The notes under the pieces were generated by a model. The model ran no database searches, was not told where the DNA came from, and worked only from the letters and a program-made list of their open reading frames with translations. Source: Microbacterium testaceum (GTDB taxonomy: Bacteria; Actinomycetota; Actinomycetes; Actinomycetales; Microbacteriaceae). From it: a stretch of DNA of 64,000 nt. The DNA is taken from assembly GCF_001476655.1 (NCBI RefSeq), contig NZ_LDRT01000049.1, positions 1 through 64,000 of the forward strand, given 5' to 3'. This document shows positions 52,509 to 62,580 of this stretch, in pieces. The translations under genes were made by a program, and so were the position numbers. Positions within the stretch are counted from its first letter, which is position 1, and the number at the start of each line of letters is the position of its first letter.

Positions 52509-53510
52509 TCACACGCCGCGCGGTCGCAGGAGAAAGCTTGATGAAACGGCGCGTCGCATGTCGGCAGCCTGGAACTCACCAGCGCTGTCCATGTGCACCC
52601 AGCGCCCCTCATTCGGCAGGTGGTGCCACCAAGGCACCCGCACAAGCACCGCCCCGCGGGAAACCAGCGCAGCGTTAAAACTAAATGAGCTGGGTGCTGC
52701 CACCAGTAGGCGTGCAGCGGCTAGCTGAACAAAGTCTGAATCGCGCTCACCATTGAGGTGAACCTCGACGTTCTTCAACGCAGCCAACGAGACGAAGGAA
52801 CTGGGCTCACCGAGCGAGTAAACCCGCACGGGACACTCCGAGAACTCTTCGACGTGTCGGATCGCGCCAATGAGCTGGGCGTACCACTCTACGGTTAGCC
52901 ACCGGTCGGGATGGGTGTCAGGACCAATCTCGTTCGTACGCGCGGGCCGCCGAATATGCACGGCGACATACTCCTCGCCTTGCTCGAGACTGGCGAACTC
53001 CGCACCACGCGCCCCTAGCAACACCGCCTGTCGGAGAGCCTCGGACGACGGGGTGTGGTCGAATCGCGGCTGATCCAACGGAAGCCGGAACTCTATCGCA
53101 CGTTCCGGCCACCTCGCTCGCGCTGTGGCCACGCGCGCTTGGAGAAGCTTGAGCGAAGTATCGTCTCGCTCGTCTTGCGTGGCAGGCAGTCGAACCACTT
53201 TGCGCCGGCCCCGTGGCATTTTGGAGTCCCGCGCCCCGAATGCGAACAAGCGGTCGTGGTCCTCAGGTAGAGGCGCATCGACGTACTCGAGCTTGAGATC
53301 TTGTGCCCACAGGTAACCGGACATCCACCCAGATGTCTGGTGACCCAACAACGCGTACGGGTGAACCTGCACCGTTAGAATGTCGCCGGGACGCGAGACC
53401 GATCCTGGAACTACTCCGCGGTCGTCGAGGCGAGCCCATTTTGTCGGTTGCTGACGCTTCTGGACTTCGTTCCAGAATCTGCGACCTCGCAGACGCAGCC
53501 GCAGCATAAG
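52509..53510 (-). CDS. Fucosyltransferase-like protein (GT11-type fold, putative)
   Basis: A protein of about 333 residues. YVAVHIRRPART is like the HxRRxD donor-binding motif of fucosyltransferases, and LVAAPSSFSFNAALVSRGA resembles the SxxSxW-type segment of GT11 enzymes. NGERDSDFVQLAAARLLV fits between them. Adjacent GDP-fucose synthesis genes support a role in adding fucose to the polysaccharide. Similarity is weak, so this is a family-level guess. ATG 53510 is chosen to avoid a large overlap with the divergent flippase; in-frame ATGs at 53570 and 53681 would overlap it. Confidence 0.5.
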   Translation of the reverse strand, partial: LMLRLRLRGRRFWNEVQKRQQPTKWARLDDRGVVPGSVSRPGDILTVQVHPYALLGHQTSGWMSGYLWAQDLKLEYVDAPLPEDHDRLFAFGARDSKMPRGRRKVVRLPATQDERDDTSLKLLQARVATARARWPERAIEFRLPLDQPRFDHTPSSEALRQAVLLGARGAEFASLEQGEEYVAVHIRRPARTNEIGPDTHPDRWLTVEWYAQLIGAIRHVEEFSECPVRVYSLGEPSSFVSLAALKNVEVHLNGERDSDFVQLAAARLLVAAPSSFSFNAALVSRGAVLVRVPWWHHLPNEGRWVHMDSAGEFQAADMRRAVSSSFLLRPRGV

Positions 53511-53606
53511 TGTCCCAAACGGGCGGAGTTTCAACAGACGCTCCTGTCTCGCAATACATATGGCGGGCATCCAGCCGCCACATTCACGAGTGTAGGGGAG
53601 CCCGAG

Positions 53607-55052
53607 TTGGGTGCAGGGCGCAATTTGGCCCGCGGGGCCGCATGGACCTACGGATCGCAACTCGTAATCGTAGTGTTGCAATTCGGATACGCGAGCGTAA
53701 CAACACGCGCATTGGACGACGCGGCTTTCGGCGCGTATGCGGTCGCGCTCTCCGTGACCGGCTTCGTGGCGCTGCTCTCATCTGGCGGCATCGGACAGTC
53801 CGTGGGACGAATGGTAACCCTTGAGGCTGTCCGGCTGCGCGGGCTAATCACTTATGCCGCAGCACTTGGTCTTGTAGCCGGAGTGCTCGTGTGGGCGAGC
53901 GCACCAGTATGGGTGGCCGTATGGAATGCACCCTCCGCGCTCGAACCTATTCAGTGGTTTTCGCTAAATGCCGCCCTCGCGCCGATGCTTGGGTTTGCCT
54001 CAGGATACATACGCCGTATCGGACGTTTTCGACAGCTCGCTATCTTCACCCTGCTAGCGAACATCGCGGGTATGATCGCGGGAGCGATCGCTGTACTAAC
54101 GTTGAAGAACGCCGAATCGTTACTCGTTTTTCCCCTGGTCGCACAAGTCGCGACTCTGGTAGGTGCGCTCGCACTCGGAGAGCGCGAACATGTGAAATTC
54201 GGACGTTTGAAGCACGCTCGCAGTGACGTCGCCTTCAGCTGGCGAGTCACAGTCGCGTCGCTACTCTCGTACGGTATTGGCAACATCGCGAAGATTGGCA
54301 CGTCACGAGTGCTCGGAGCTGACACTATCGGGCAGTGGAACCGCGCGGACGTCCTGTCCGCAGTCCCCTTTCAGCAGGTCCAGTCCGCTCTAATCCCGGT
54401 GGTCTACCCCGAATTTCGGCACGACTTGGCGGGAAGCGATCGAACCAAGGCCGTGTGGACGGACATGCTAAGCCTAACCGCGTGGCTGATTCTGCCAGCT
54501 GCGGGAGTAGCCGCCGTCCTGGTCCCGCTGGTCCTACCGATGTTGTTCGGCGGCGGGTGGGACCTGGCGATACTCCTGTCTCCCTTCATCTGCGTCGCCG
54601 CCGCAATTCAAGTTGTAAGCACGCTATTGGCTAGCGCCGTCGAAGCTCTCGGCAAGTTCAAATGGATATGGTGGACACAGGGCGCTCTACTCGTGGTCCA
54701 AATTGCCGTGGTGGGGGCCATATGGGCGACGGGATCTGTACTGCCAGCGATGGCCGGCCTAATCGCGAGCTTGGTCATGCAACACGCCATCTATGTAGCC
54801 TTGTGCGCGAAGCACGGGTACCTGGACGCACGACGGCTTTTAAAGCGCTACACGGTCATCATCTTGGCTTCGGCGCTGATCTTTGTCACGACTCACCTTT
54901 TTGTATCTCTCGGCAAATGGCTGTTCGAAGTCAACATCTTCGCTACTTCACTGACCGCGGTGCCGCTCCTTAGCCTCCTCTGGACACTCTGGTTGATCCG
55001 AGGAAAACTGCCCCCCGTTCGACTCGCACGTAAATACAAACTCATTGAGTGA
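53607..55052 (+). CDS. Wzx-like lipid-linked oligosaccharide flippase
   Basis: A 481-residue membrane protein with about 12-14 helices, of the polysaccharide biosynthesis/MOP flippase family. Typical are NLARGAAWTYGSQLVIVVLQ at the N-terminus and DTIGQWNRADVLSAVPFQQV in the middle, followed by ALIPVVYPEF. It should move the lipid-linked repeat unit across the membrane. TTG 53607 follows AGGGGAG with 6-nt spacing; earlier in-frame starts overlap the fucosyltransferase gene. It is the only plus-strand gene in the polysaccharide locus. Base composition is clearly less GC-rich than the genes before 52 kb. Confidence 0.82.
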   Translation: MGAGRNLARGAAWTYGSQLVIVVLQFGYASVTTRALDDAAFGAYAVALSVTGFVALLSSGGIGQSVGRMVTLEAVRLRGLITYAAALGLVAGVLVWASAPVWVAVWNAPSALEPIQWFSLNAALAPMLGFASGYIRRIGRFRQLAIFTLLANIAGMIAGAIAVLTLKNAESLLVFPLVAQVATLVGALALGEREHVKFGRLKHARSDVAFSWRVTVASLLSYGIGNIAKIGTSRVLGADTIGQWNRADVLSAVPFQQVQSALIPVVYPEFRHDLAGSDRTKAVWTDMLSLTAWLILPAAGVAAVLVPLVLPMLFGGGWDLAILLSPFICVAAAIQVVSTLLASAVEALGKFKWIWWTQGALLVVQIAVVGAIWATGSVLPAMAGLIASLVMQHAIYVALCAKHGYLDARRLLKRYTVIILASALIFVTTHLFVSLGKWLFEVNIFATSLTAVPLLSLLWTLWLIRGKLPPVRLARKYKLIE

Positions 55053-55088
55053 GTCACACCCTGAGCCCCACACTTATCGATTTGCTCG

Positions 55089-56396
55089 TCAGGCTTTGAG
55101 AGTATTTTTCCCTAACACCATGCGAGACAAAGAATCTTTCGAGATATTTAGCCAAGAGCCAGCCGATACCGCCGCCGAACCGTACGCCACGTACAAGCAA
55201 ACGCCCAACCACGGCGTTGTGTACCACGGCAGATGGTAGAACCACGCATAGGCACCGATCGCGAGAAGAACCGCGAGCATGGCTGAGGACCTCCCGAACA
55301 AACGAAACGCAGCGATTGCGAGAATGAAGACAGCTGCCGCGAGTCCCAGCAATCCAACGCGCAAATACAGAACTACATACCAGTTGTGCGGGTTGAAATC
55401 GACGAAGGCTCCATCGACGACGCGGCCCCAGCCAGCACCAAAGCTGGCGCCGAAGAATATTCGGCCGATACCTCCCTGAATGGACTGGTCAATCAGCTCA
55501 CTCCAAGATCCTTCACGGGCATTCAATGTGCCATCGCTACTCAACGCGTGTCCGACAATCTCTCCAAGAGCTGAAAGCACACCGGACGTGATCGCACACG
55601 CGAGTATCACCGCAGAGTAGAACGCCACGTATATCGTCGCGATAAGGGCGCGGCCGCGTAGAGACATGGCAGCTACTAGGAGACCGGCGAACGCGGCAAC
55701 CCAAACCGATCGATGCATACAGAGGATGGCGACAGCGATGAAACCAAAACCAGTCAGCAATTCGACGACACGGAGCGCCCCGCCGGTCAAGATCATAGCC
55801 AAGCCGCAGCACAGCAGCACGGCAGCTTGTCCCGACACAAGAGGTCGCCCAGTTTGCAGAACGCCTGTGGCCGTTGTTACGAAAGAGTCCGCACCCCCCC
55901 ACCCGTAGATGGCGAGATGGAGAGCGGCGACCGCGGTCAGCGCCAGCCCGATGTGCAAAAAAAACCGTCTTATGGAGGGAAAGTGGGCACTCCAGTCACG
56001 AGACAGCACCCATGTCACTCCGATCACGAGCCACAGGGTCGCACGCGCCTCGTTTACAGCCTGCAATCCATTTGCGAGAATTCCGAAGCCCAGCGAGAGC
56101 GACACCGCCAGCAAGAATATAGCGAAGGCCCACCACAGTCTCGAAATGTTCACGCCTAGGACGCGCACCGAAGACAACGCTGATGCCATCAACGCGAGGC
56201 AAATCGCGTCTTCGAACTTGACTTGCACACCGAATGCGCTTACAAGCGCCGGGGAGTCAGGAAGGTCCCAGGCGATGATCACGAAGCCGCCCATCAGATA
56301 CAGCCCGACCATTGGGAAGCGGTTCAGCATCGAAACCATCACCCAAACGCAGACGCCGGCAAAAGCGAACAACCCTATAATCACCAGCGCCGTCAT
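55089..56396 (-). CDS. Wzy/O-antigen-ligase-like membrane protein
   Basis: A 435-residue protein with about 10-12 transmembrane helices. A long periplasm-type loop around residues 290-340 (GRVVDGAFVDFNPHNWYVVLYLRVG) resembles the conserved H/N-W region of O-antigen ligase/polymerase proteins, where NPHN is typical. It likely polymerises the repeat units or ligates them. It ends 36 nt from the convergent flippase gene; the glycosyltransferase gene before it on the same strand starts at 57531. Confidence 0.78.
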   Translation of the reverse strand: MTALVIIGLFAFAGVCVWVMVSMLNRFPMVGLYLMGGFVIIAWDLPDSPALVSAFGVQVKFEDAICLALMASALSSVRVLGVNISRLWWAFAIFLLAVSLSLGFGILANGLQAVNEARATLWLVIGVTWVLSRDWSAHFPSIRRFFLHIGLALTAVAALHLAIYGWGGADSFVTTATGVLQTGRPLVSGQAAVLLCCGLAMILTGGALRVVELLTGFGFIAVAILCMHRSVWVAAFAGLLVAAMSLRGRALIATIYVAFYSAVILACAITSGVLSALGEIVGHALSSDGTLNAREGSWSELIDQSIQGGIGRIFFGASFGAGWGRVVDGAFVDFNPHNWYVVLYLRVGLLGLAAAVFILAIAAFRLFGRSSAMLAVLLAIGAYAWFYHLPWYTTPWLGVCLYVAYGSAAVSAGSWLNISKDSLSRMVLGKNTLKA

Positions 56397-56454
56397 TGCG
56401 CCCCCTCGAACGAACCAACGCCCGACACATATGACACCGCACAGGCCAACTTCA

Positions 56455-57531
56455 TCAAACTTCCTCTATTGGATGCGCAAAGCTCGAGCGAACAGTCTGA
56501 TACTTTTCTACATCGATTGCCGCACCCGCGTGATTGAGCATTCGTATCAGTTGGTCGTCTTGCCTTAGATTGTCATGTGCGTACTTTCTTGCCTCTCGCT
56601 CGCGAAGCAATCGATCCTCAGGCTCGGTTTCCTGCAAATACACTTCGATTCGATCGGCAAGATCGGCGAAGTTCTCGGAAAGTAAAAGAAACTTATCTGC
56701 CCCGATGAAATAGTCCCGAAAACCTGCATGCGCAGTGGTCGCATGCACGCTACCTGTCGCGAGCGAGGTGGGAAGCCGGTCCGAAAAGTATAACGGCTCC
56801 TTGGCGAAGTGATCCCAGTTAGCTGACACCCAGCCTGATCGGATAGCCGAGGCCTGCTCTGAATACGGAACTTGTCCCTGGGCGCTAGGGCCCGTCCAGC
56901 CTCGCCCAAATATGGCAAAACGTGGCCCGAAACGCTGCTCCATGTACTCCACAAATGCTATACGGTCTCTCCAGTTGGGCAATCCACGAAGCCGGGGCTT
57001 GTTGCGATTTGCCACCATAACGACGTCGAAGGTTCGAACCATCTCGGGCTCCACTGAGAGATGGCCGAATCGCCCCGGATCGAAGATGCTCGGCTCCCAT
57101 CGAACATCCACGGCGCCAGCACGTCTGAAGTTGTCCGCGAACACGCCATTTCCTACTGTGAACACAACATCAGATAGTTGACCCGCGAGACGTGCTTCGC
57201 GTGGCAAAGCGTGAACGTATCGTGAATAAGGATCTGCCTCGTGGTAGATCATGAACCCGCAACTTCCTCGCAGCCGGCGCAGGTCTTCGCGTGAAATGCC
57301 CGTTCCACCCAGGTGCTGCAAGAGAACAATGTCGGCCCGATACTCTTCGGCGACTTGCAAGAGAATTTTCCGCTGGTTGGGAGCGTCGAGCCCTTCTCGT
57401 ATCCTCCACAGAAGGCTAAAGATCTTCACATCTGTGACCAGCCCTGCCGCTCGCAGTTTCCCGAGAGTTGACCGGATTCCGAACTGGCGGTGCTCACCAT
57501 GCTCGTTTGGTACGTAGAGTATTCGCACCAT
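56455..57531 (-). CDS. Glycosyltransferase (CgeB/GT4-like)
   Basis: A 358-residue predicted glycosyltransferase. The C-terminal half has AFGRGWTGPSAQG-type and FSDRLPTSLATGSVHATTAHAG segments (seen as GRGW and LPTSLATG) followed by FADLADRIEVYL, like the glycosyl_trans_1/CgeB family. MIYHEADPYSRYV in the N-terminal half is also typical for this group. The donor and acceptor are unknown. It follows the GT4 gene at 57544 in a compact minus-strand operon. Confidence 0.7.
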   Translation of the reverse strand: MVRILYVPNEHGEHRQFGIRSTLGKLRAAGLVTDVKIFSLLWRIREGLDAPNQRKILLQVAEEYRADIVLLQHLGGTGISREDLRRLRGSCGFMIYHEADPYSRYVHALPREARLAGQLSDVVFTVGNGVFADNFRRAGAVDVRWEPSIFDPGRFGHLSVEPEMVRTFDVVMVANRNKPRLRGLPNWRDRIAFVEYMEQRFGPRFAIFGRGWTGPSAQGQVPYSEQASAIRSGWVSANWDHFAKEPLYFSDRLPTSLATGSVHATTAHAGFRDYFIGADKFLLLSENFADLADRIEVYLQETEPEDRLLREREARKYAHDNLRQDDQLIRMLNHAGAAIDVEKYQTVRSSFAHPIEEV

Positions 57532-57543
57532 CCCACGCCCCTA

Positions 57544-58761
57544 TCACTTATCCGCCGCGGCTAACGGCGCCTGGAAAGGACCGCCGGAAATCACGCTCTC
57601 GTACTTACGCAGGTATGCCCCTGCCACGACGTCGACTCCAAACCTCTCGTTGAGGCGTCGTTCGCCATCCCGAGCGCGCCCGATGCTGTTAGAAGCGTCG
57701 TTGAGCACCGAGATGAGGGCGAGCGCTACGTCCGATGGAGATCGGACGTCAGTCAACAACCCCGCCTCACCATCGAGGAGAGTCCATCTCACCGCGCCCG
57801 AGTTGCGCCCTGCGACGATGGGGAGGCCTCGCCTGGCCGCTTCTAAAAGAACGAGGCCTTGGGATTCCTCCAACGAGGTGTGGCAGAAGACCTGAGCACT
57901 GGCATACTCGCGCTCGACTTCCTCGCGCGACAGACGTCCGAGGAAGGTGACGCCGGCAGTCTCATCGCCAGCCCGGTGCCTCAGCGCCAGTTCATCCCCG
58001 GGCCCTAGCCCATCACCGACGAGGCGCAGCTCGGCGAGAGGGTTCGCTTCCCGGACAAGACGGAACGCAGAGATCAAGGTAACGACGTTCTTTCTCCGAG
58101 AGGCGTCCGCAACACTCAATACGATTGGGCCCGAAGATGCCTCACTCGGATTGCTGCGAAAAGGGCTACTCGCGGGTATTGGATTAGGGATTACGTCCAT
58201 GTCGCCCCGGAATCCCATCTCTTGACGCCAGCGCTCGGCAAGGTATGGAGAGACCGCCGTCATGACCGGCCGCTTCAAGCTCATCCGAACCGCCATCGCG
58301 GCACGCACCAGCCGATAGACGTCCGGCATGTGCTTGAGAACAGTCAATGGGGCGTCGTGAGCAGTGATCAAAGTGGGAGCCACGTTCGCTCTCAGCGCGC
58401 CGAGCGCAAACTCGTATGTCCAGTGGGCGTGAACGATCCCCGGTTTGACGAGGCGTAGCGCTGATGCCACACCGGCGCGCTCAACGGAGAACATGTCCAT
58501 TGCACGGCTGCGGGCTCGCGGTCGTGATGGCGCGACCACGATAGACAGCCGGTCATCAATGTAAGGCACGACTGCGGTGACATCGCGGGAGGTGGTGACC
58601 AGGGAGACCCTGTGCCCTCGTTCTAGGTAGGCACTTGCGAGTGTCGGCAACAAAGGGAATGGGTAGCCGACATGCTGGAGCGCTCCACGAGTATGGGCAG
58701 TCAAGTAGCCCTCGAGCATGTCGAGCGATGCCGGACCGCAGAGAGCGATATGAAGACTCAT
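57544..58761 (-). CDS. GT4-family glycosyltransferase
   Basis: A 405-residue GT-B glycosyltransferase. VLSVADASRRKNVVTLISAF starts the donor-binding domain, and SREEVEREYASAQVFCHTSL leads to the E-x7-E region EESQGLVLLEAARRGLPIVA. It adds a sugar in repeat-unit assembly. ATG 58761 overlaps the stop of the acyltransferase gene (ATGA). Confidence 0.85.
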   Translation of the reverse strand: MSLHIALCGPASLDMLEGYLTAHTRGALQHVGYPFPLLPTLASAYLERGHRVSLVTTSRDVTAVVPYIDDRLSIVVAPSRPRARSRAMDMFSVERAGVASALRLVKPGIVHAHWTYEFALGALRANVAPTLITAHDAPLTVLKHMPDVYRLVRAAMAVRMSLKRPVMTAVSPYLAERWRQEMGFRGDMDVIPNPIPASSPFRSNPSEASSGPIVLSVADASRRKNVVTLISAFRLVREANPLAELRLVGDGLGPGDELALRHRAGDETAGVTFLGRLSREEVEREYASAQVFCHTSLEESQGLVLLEAARRGLPIVAGRNSGAVRWTLLDGEAGLLTDVRSPSDVALALISVLNDASNSIGRARDGERRLNERFGVDVVAGAYLRKYESVISGGPFQAPLAAADK

Positions 58762-59417
58762 ACTTCGAGCTTGGAAATCGGAACACAGGGGTTTCCTGCC
58801 GCGACTGTGTTGGGGGCTATATCGCGGGCGACGACGCTCCCCGCACCAATCACCGAGCCACGGCCGATCGTCACCCCCTTTAGAATGATTGACCTTGCGC
58901 CGATGAACACATCGTCCTCGATCGTCACCCCGTGAACATCACTTACCCGCGGGAGCCCCAGATGTCTTCGTGAAACACCGACCGGGGGGCGTACAACGTG
59001 ATGATCAGAATCGGTTATCACGCAGCCGGCTCCAATTAGGACCCTTGCGCCGATCGTTATCGTTCCCGCTGCACTGATTGTCGAACTAGTCACGCCCGAC
59101 TCGGCACCGATCGAAATGCGCGCGCCAGGAAACAAGGTTTTGATAATCATCGGCCCGCGCGCCTCAAGGGAATTTCGCGACACCCGCGAGTTCAAAACTA
59201 CGTTGTCCGCGAGCAGAATACTGCTGCCCTTATGGGCGTGCACTTGCAAGCGTCCAGTGATCACGACTGCTCGACCAACAGTTATGCCTTTGCGCGCCAC
59301 AGTCGCGACCCGATATCTGCGAATCAGCACGGCCGCAAGTCTATATGTAGAACGAACGACGCTCCAGCCAAGCTGAGCTGGTCGCGAACGCTGTACCGGC
59401 GAGTAGTCACTTGTCAC
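58758..59417 (-). CDS. Left-handed beta-helix acyltransferase (WcaF/maa-like)
   Basis: A 219-residue hexapeptide-repeat O-acetyltransferase. The repeats are visible as ITIGARVLIGAGCVI, VTIEDDVFIGARSI and VTIGRGSVIGAGSVV, and DSDHHVV contains the catalytic His region. It probably acetylates a sugar of the polysaccharide. GTG 59417 is chosen because it overlaps the previous gene by only 11 nt; an upstream start would extend far into that gene. Confidence 0.83.
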   Translation of the reverse strand: MTSDYSPVQRSRPAQLGWSVVRSTYRLAAVLIRRYRVATVARKGITVGRAVVITGRLQVHAHKGSSILLADNVVLNSRVSRNSLEARGPMIIKTLFPGARISIGAESGVTSSTISAAGTITIGARVLIGAGCVITDSDHHVVRPPVGVSRRHLGLPRVSDVHGVTIEDDVFIGARSIILKGVTIGRGSVIGAGSVVARDIAPNTVAAGNPCVPISKLEV

Positions 59418-60306
59418 GCCTGACTCCAAACAAAACGCGCTGGTGACGTTCGATCGCGCGAATCCACCACATAAGGTAGGTAGCAGCAAGCCAAAACGGC
59501 CAGGCTCGAGTGCCATTCTTTTTCAGGTATCTCATAAGAGACGAGAAATTTCCGCCACCTTTCGCACCTCGGAATCGTTTCCACTCCGCTAGTATTGGTT
59601 CGATTTTGGGGTCGGGATTACGCGCACAGGAACCGAATGTTCCTTCCATCAATAGAACTTGCACACCACTTCGTCCACACCGCACTCCGTAATCTATATC
59701 CGCGAGCGCGTGAGAGTAGGACCCGTCAATACCGCCTACAATCCGAGCAGTATGGACGGGAACAAGTACGAAATTTCCGTTAAATGCATCGGCCGGGAGC
59801 GCCACGTCCTTGGGCTCAATCATCTGAAATCTGAGCGGGTGAAGCCCCGCTCGTTTCATAGCGGAATATGTGAGCCGCCCGGAAGCGGGGTCTCGCATCG
59901 CACCTACAAGCACTGCCCCGGGATGCTCGCGCCAGGATCCGATCGCCCGCGCTACAGAGGATTGGTCAACGACGACATCATCGTTCAACCACAGGATGAC
60001 GTCGGAAGGCAGGAGGCCCCCTTGAGCGAGAACACTTTGCTCGGCTCTGGCCATGCTGGCGGCCCAGAAGAAACTGCCATCACCCGAGAATATTTTCGCG
60101 TCCGGCACCATGTGTCTGATCGCGTCAGACGTCCCGTCATTTGAGCCATCATCAAATACCGTCACAGACATAGGGACGTCTGCATGTTGAGCGGCATCGA
60201 GTACGGCCGTCAACGCGCGTTGAGTCAGCGCGCTCCGGTTATGGCACGCAAGTATGACGTGAATAGTAGGGGTGATGCGCGATTCAAGACCGTCGATATT
60301 GGTCAT
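59407..60306 (-). CDS. GT2-family glycosyltransferase
   Basis: A 299-residue GT-A transferase. HVILACHNRSALTQRALTAV and VTVFDDGSNDGTSDAI are the N-terminal nucleotide-sugar motifs. WLNDDVVVD is the DxD-type metal site. ALADIDYGVRC fits the acceptor ED motif. It is rhamnosyltransferase-like in length. ATG 60306 has GGATAAG upstream. Confidence 0.83.
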   Translation of the reverse strand: MTNIDGLESRITPTIHVILACHNRSALTQRALTAVLDAAQHADVPMSVTVFDDGSNDGTSDAIRHMVPDAKIFSGDGSFFWAASMARAEQSVLAQGGLLPSDVILWLNDDVVVDQSSVARAIGSWREHPGAVLVGAMRDPASGRLTYSAMKRAGLHPLRFQMIEPKDVALPADAFNGNFVLVPVHTARIVGGIDGSYSHALADIDYGVRCGRSGVQVLLMEGTFGSCARNPDPKIEPILAEWKRFRGAKGGGNFSSLMRYLKKNGTRAWPFWLAATYLMWWIRAIERHQRVLFGVRRDK

Positions 60307-60316
60307 GCTTATCCGT

Positions 60317-61459
60317 TCAACGACCTTTTTTGGTAGAGTGCTTTCCACGTATCCAGCTTTCGAGGCCATCGATGTAGCGCACAGCCATGTTCTCGACAGA
60401 ATAGACGGAGGCCGACAAGGACGCTTCATTAGCTAGACCTTCCAGAAGGACCGCGTCAGTTAACGCCTGCACCGTAGTGCGAACGAATCCCTCCAACGAA
60501 TTGTCCGCCACTAGCGCGTTCACTCCAGGTTTCAGGTAGTCAAACTCAGGTGCATGCCACGGCCAGGACGTAGTGATGATTGGGACACCGGCCGCGAAGC
60601 TATCGACTGCGACCAGGCCGACCCTACCCGGGATAGTAAGAACCTTCGCCGCTGCCAACGCCAGGTACTTGGCCTGGCCACGAATCGGGCCGAGATACGA
60701 GCACCAATCGTGTCTCGCGACGAAGCGATTTACCTCTTCGACCTCCGCACCCGCTCCAGCCACCAAGAGATGAAAATCTGGCACCCGGGCGCGTATTTCC
60801 ACTGCGCTTTGAAGAAGAAATTTGATGCGTTTTGACTCGTCCAAGCCTCCAAGATATAGCGCGGTGGGACCGTGAAGACCATGTTCAAACATAAATTGAT
60901 CTATCTCGATCTTGGAAAGCCTCTCGATGCCTCGCCTCAGTTCAGAAGTATCGACGGCGTTGTTCAAGACAGTCACGCGCTCTCGGGGAAAGCCCTCCGA
61001 AGTGACTGCCTGACAGCCCCCGTCTGTGTAAGCAAAAAACCAGTCTGCGCGTTTTGTTAAAAGCTTGCGAATTCCATCATCAACCCAACCTGCGTCATGT
61101 GTATAGTCACGGCCATGGCCCCACAATGCGACCGGCGTCGATCGGCGCTTACGCGCCAGCAGTAGATACGCATCGAGATTACGACGCGCTTGCTCGATGA
61201 CGACAAAGTCAGCGTCCGCCGTCACAGTCTTGACCTTTCGGACCACTAACCGTTTTCCGATCAAAGAAAACTCCCGCTGATCAACGAATCGCTGACCTGC
61301 GAGGAAAGCATGATCCGATCTGGCCGCCTGTGCTTCGTTCGGCCGCCCCGCCGCAAGAATAACTTGAATTCCACGTTCACTACCTAGCTCAGCCATTCGC
61401 TCGAATAGAGGCAGCCGGTAATGAGGTATGTATTCCTGAACGATCACAACCCGAGTCAT
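60317..61459 (-). CDS. GT4-family glycosyltransferase
   Basis: A 380-residue GT-B enzyme. VVIVQEYIPHYRLPLFERMA at the N-terminus and ALYLGGLDESKRIKFLLQSA in the donor domain are recognisable. The usual E-x7-E region is degenerate (VDSFAAGVPIITT). ATG 61459 overlaps the stop of the next upstream gene (ATGA). Confidence 0.8.
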   Translation of the reverse strand: MTRVVIVQEYIPHYRLPLFERMAELGSERGIQVILAAGRPNEAQAARSDHAFLAGQRFVDQREFSLIGKRLVVRKVKTVTADADFVVIEQARRNLDAYLLLARKRRSTPVALWGHGRDYTHDAGWVDDGIRKLLTKRADWFFAYTDGGCQAVTSEGFPRERVTVLNNAVDTSELRRGIERLSKIEIDQFMFEHGLHGPTALYLGGLDESKRIKFLLQSAVEIRARVPDFHLLVAGAGAEVEEVNRFVARHDWCSYLGPIRGQAKYLALAAAKVLTIPGRVGLVAVDSFAAGVPIITTSWPWHAPEFDYLKPGVNALVADNSLEGFVRTTVQALTDAVLLEGLANEASLSASVYSVENMAVRYIDGLESWIRGKHSTKKGR

Positions 61460-62580
61460 GAGATCTCCCCGGCCTCAAGCAGACTCTGCCAACGTTTCGC
61501 GAAAGCTTCTCTTGAGAACACGGCCTCGAACTCTTTGCGAGCTTCGTCGGACATGAGCGCAAGGGTCGCCGGATCAGAGAGCAGCTGCACCACCGCGGCG
61601 GCCATTCCGTCAACGTCGTTTGCATCGAGAAGCAAACCTGTTCGGCCATGACTCACGATGTCCTTAATCCCACCAACGTCGAGCGCCGCTACTGGAGTAC
61701 CTACGGAGAAGGCCTCCAAAATCGTCAAGGGCTGCGCCTCGAACGGGTAGGTGCTCGGGAAAACGAGAAGCGAGGCTCCCGCGATGGTCTGCCACTTCGT
61801 TGATTCATCCGACACCGCCCCCATGAACCGGACGCAGTCCCCGAGATCGCGCGAGGCCTGTTCCATCAATCTCGTCCTATACATCTCGTCGGCGGTAGCC
61901 CCGGCGACGACGAACCGCATGTCTGGCATCTTTTCCCGGACCGCCCGCGCGACGTCTAAGAATACGTCGGCCCCCTTCTCGGGGATAAGATTCGAGAAGT
62001 ACAGAATGTACTCCGACCGACGTGGCTCTATAACTTTGGGCGGCTCAGTAGCATTCGGGATCACAAATATCGGACAGCTGACAAGCGCGCTCACGTCTGT
62101 AGTCAAACTCGGGCCAAGGCATACAATCGAATCTGCGCAGCCGAGAAGAAGTCGAACCAGACTCGCCATAAATTTGGATTGATCGGACAAAACACTGAAA
62201 CCGCGAGTGTGTAGGTAGACGATTTTGCGAGCAGGAGTTGCGCGAAGGACAACAGAAAGAAGGACGTCCACCAGAAACGAGAACGTCCGATTAGTCGCGA
62301 AGAAGATGATGGTTTGCGGACGATACCCAATCAATTTCCACGCGAGCCGCACGGGCAGAAGAAGGGCGGAAGCAAGTTTCTTGAGCGAGAATCGACCGAT
62401 TTCTGACGAAGACTTGCTAAATCTCCGATCCACCAACTGAACGTCCATGCCCTGCGCCCTGAGAGCCTCCATCAGCGTGCGCGTCATCACCGTAGACCCG
62501 TGAAAAGGCGGGGGGAGCTGACTTATCACCAAGACTCGCGGGCGGTCGCTGTCGGACCGGCGCGTGCTGGTCTCAGCCAC
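61456..62580 (-). CDS. GT4-family glycosyltransferase
   Basis: A 374-residue GT-B glycosyltransferase. VLVISQLPPPFHGSTVMTRT, the donor-domain start YILYFSNLIPEKGADVFLDV, and ILEAFSVGTPVAALDVGGIK near the C-terminus are typical; the last includes the E-x7-E-like region. GTG 62580 is chosen (8-nt overlap with the upstream gene); a TTG at 62616 is possible. Confidence 0.82.
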   Translation of the reverse strand: MAETSTRRSDSDRPRVLVISQLPPPFHGSTVMTRTLMEALRAQGMDVQLVDRRFSKSSSEIGRFSLKKLASALLLPVRLAWKLIGYRPQTIIFFATNRTFSFLVDVLLSVVLRATPARKIVYLHTRGFSVLSDQSKFMASLVRLLLGCADSIVCLGPSLTTDVSALVSCPIFVIPNATEPPKVIEPRRSEYILYFSNLIPEKGADVFLDVARAVREKMPDMRFVVAGATADEMYRTRLMEQASRDLGDCVRFMGAVSDESTKWQTIAGASLLVFPSTYPFEAQPLTILEAFSVGTPVAALDVGGIKDIVSHGRTGLLLDANDVDGMAAAVVQLLSDPATLALMSDEARKEFEAVFSREAFAKRWQSLLEAGEIS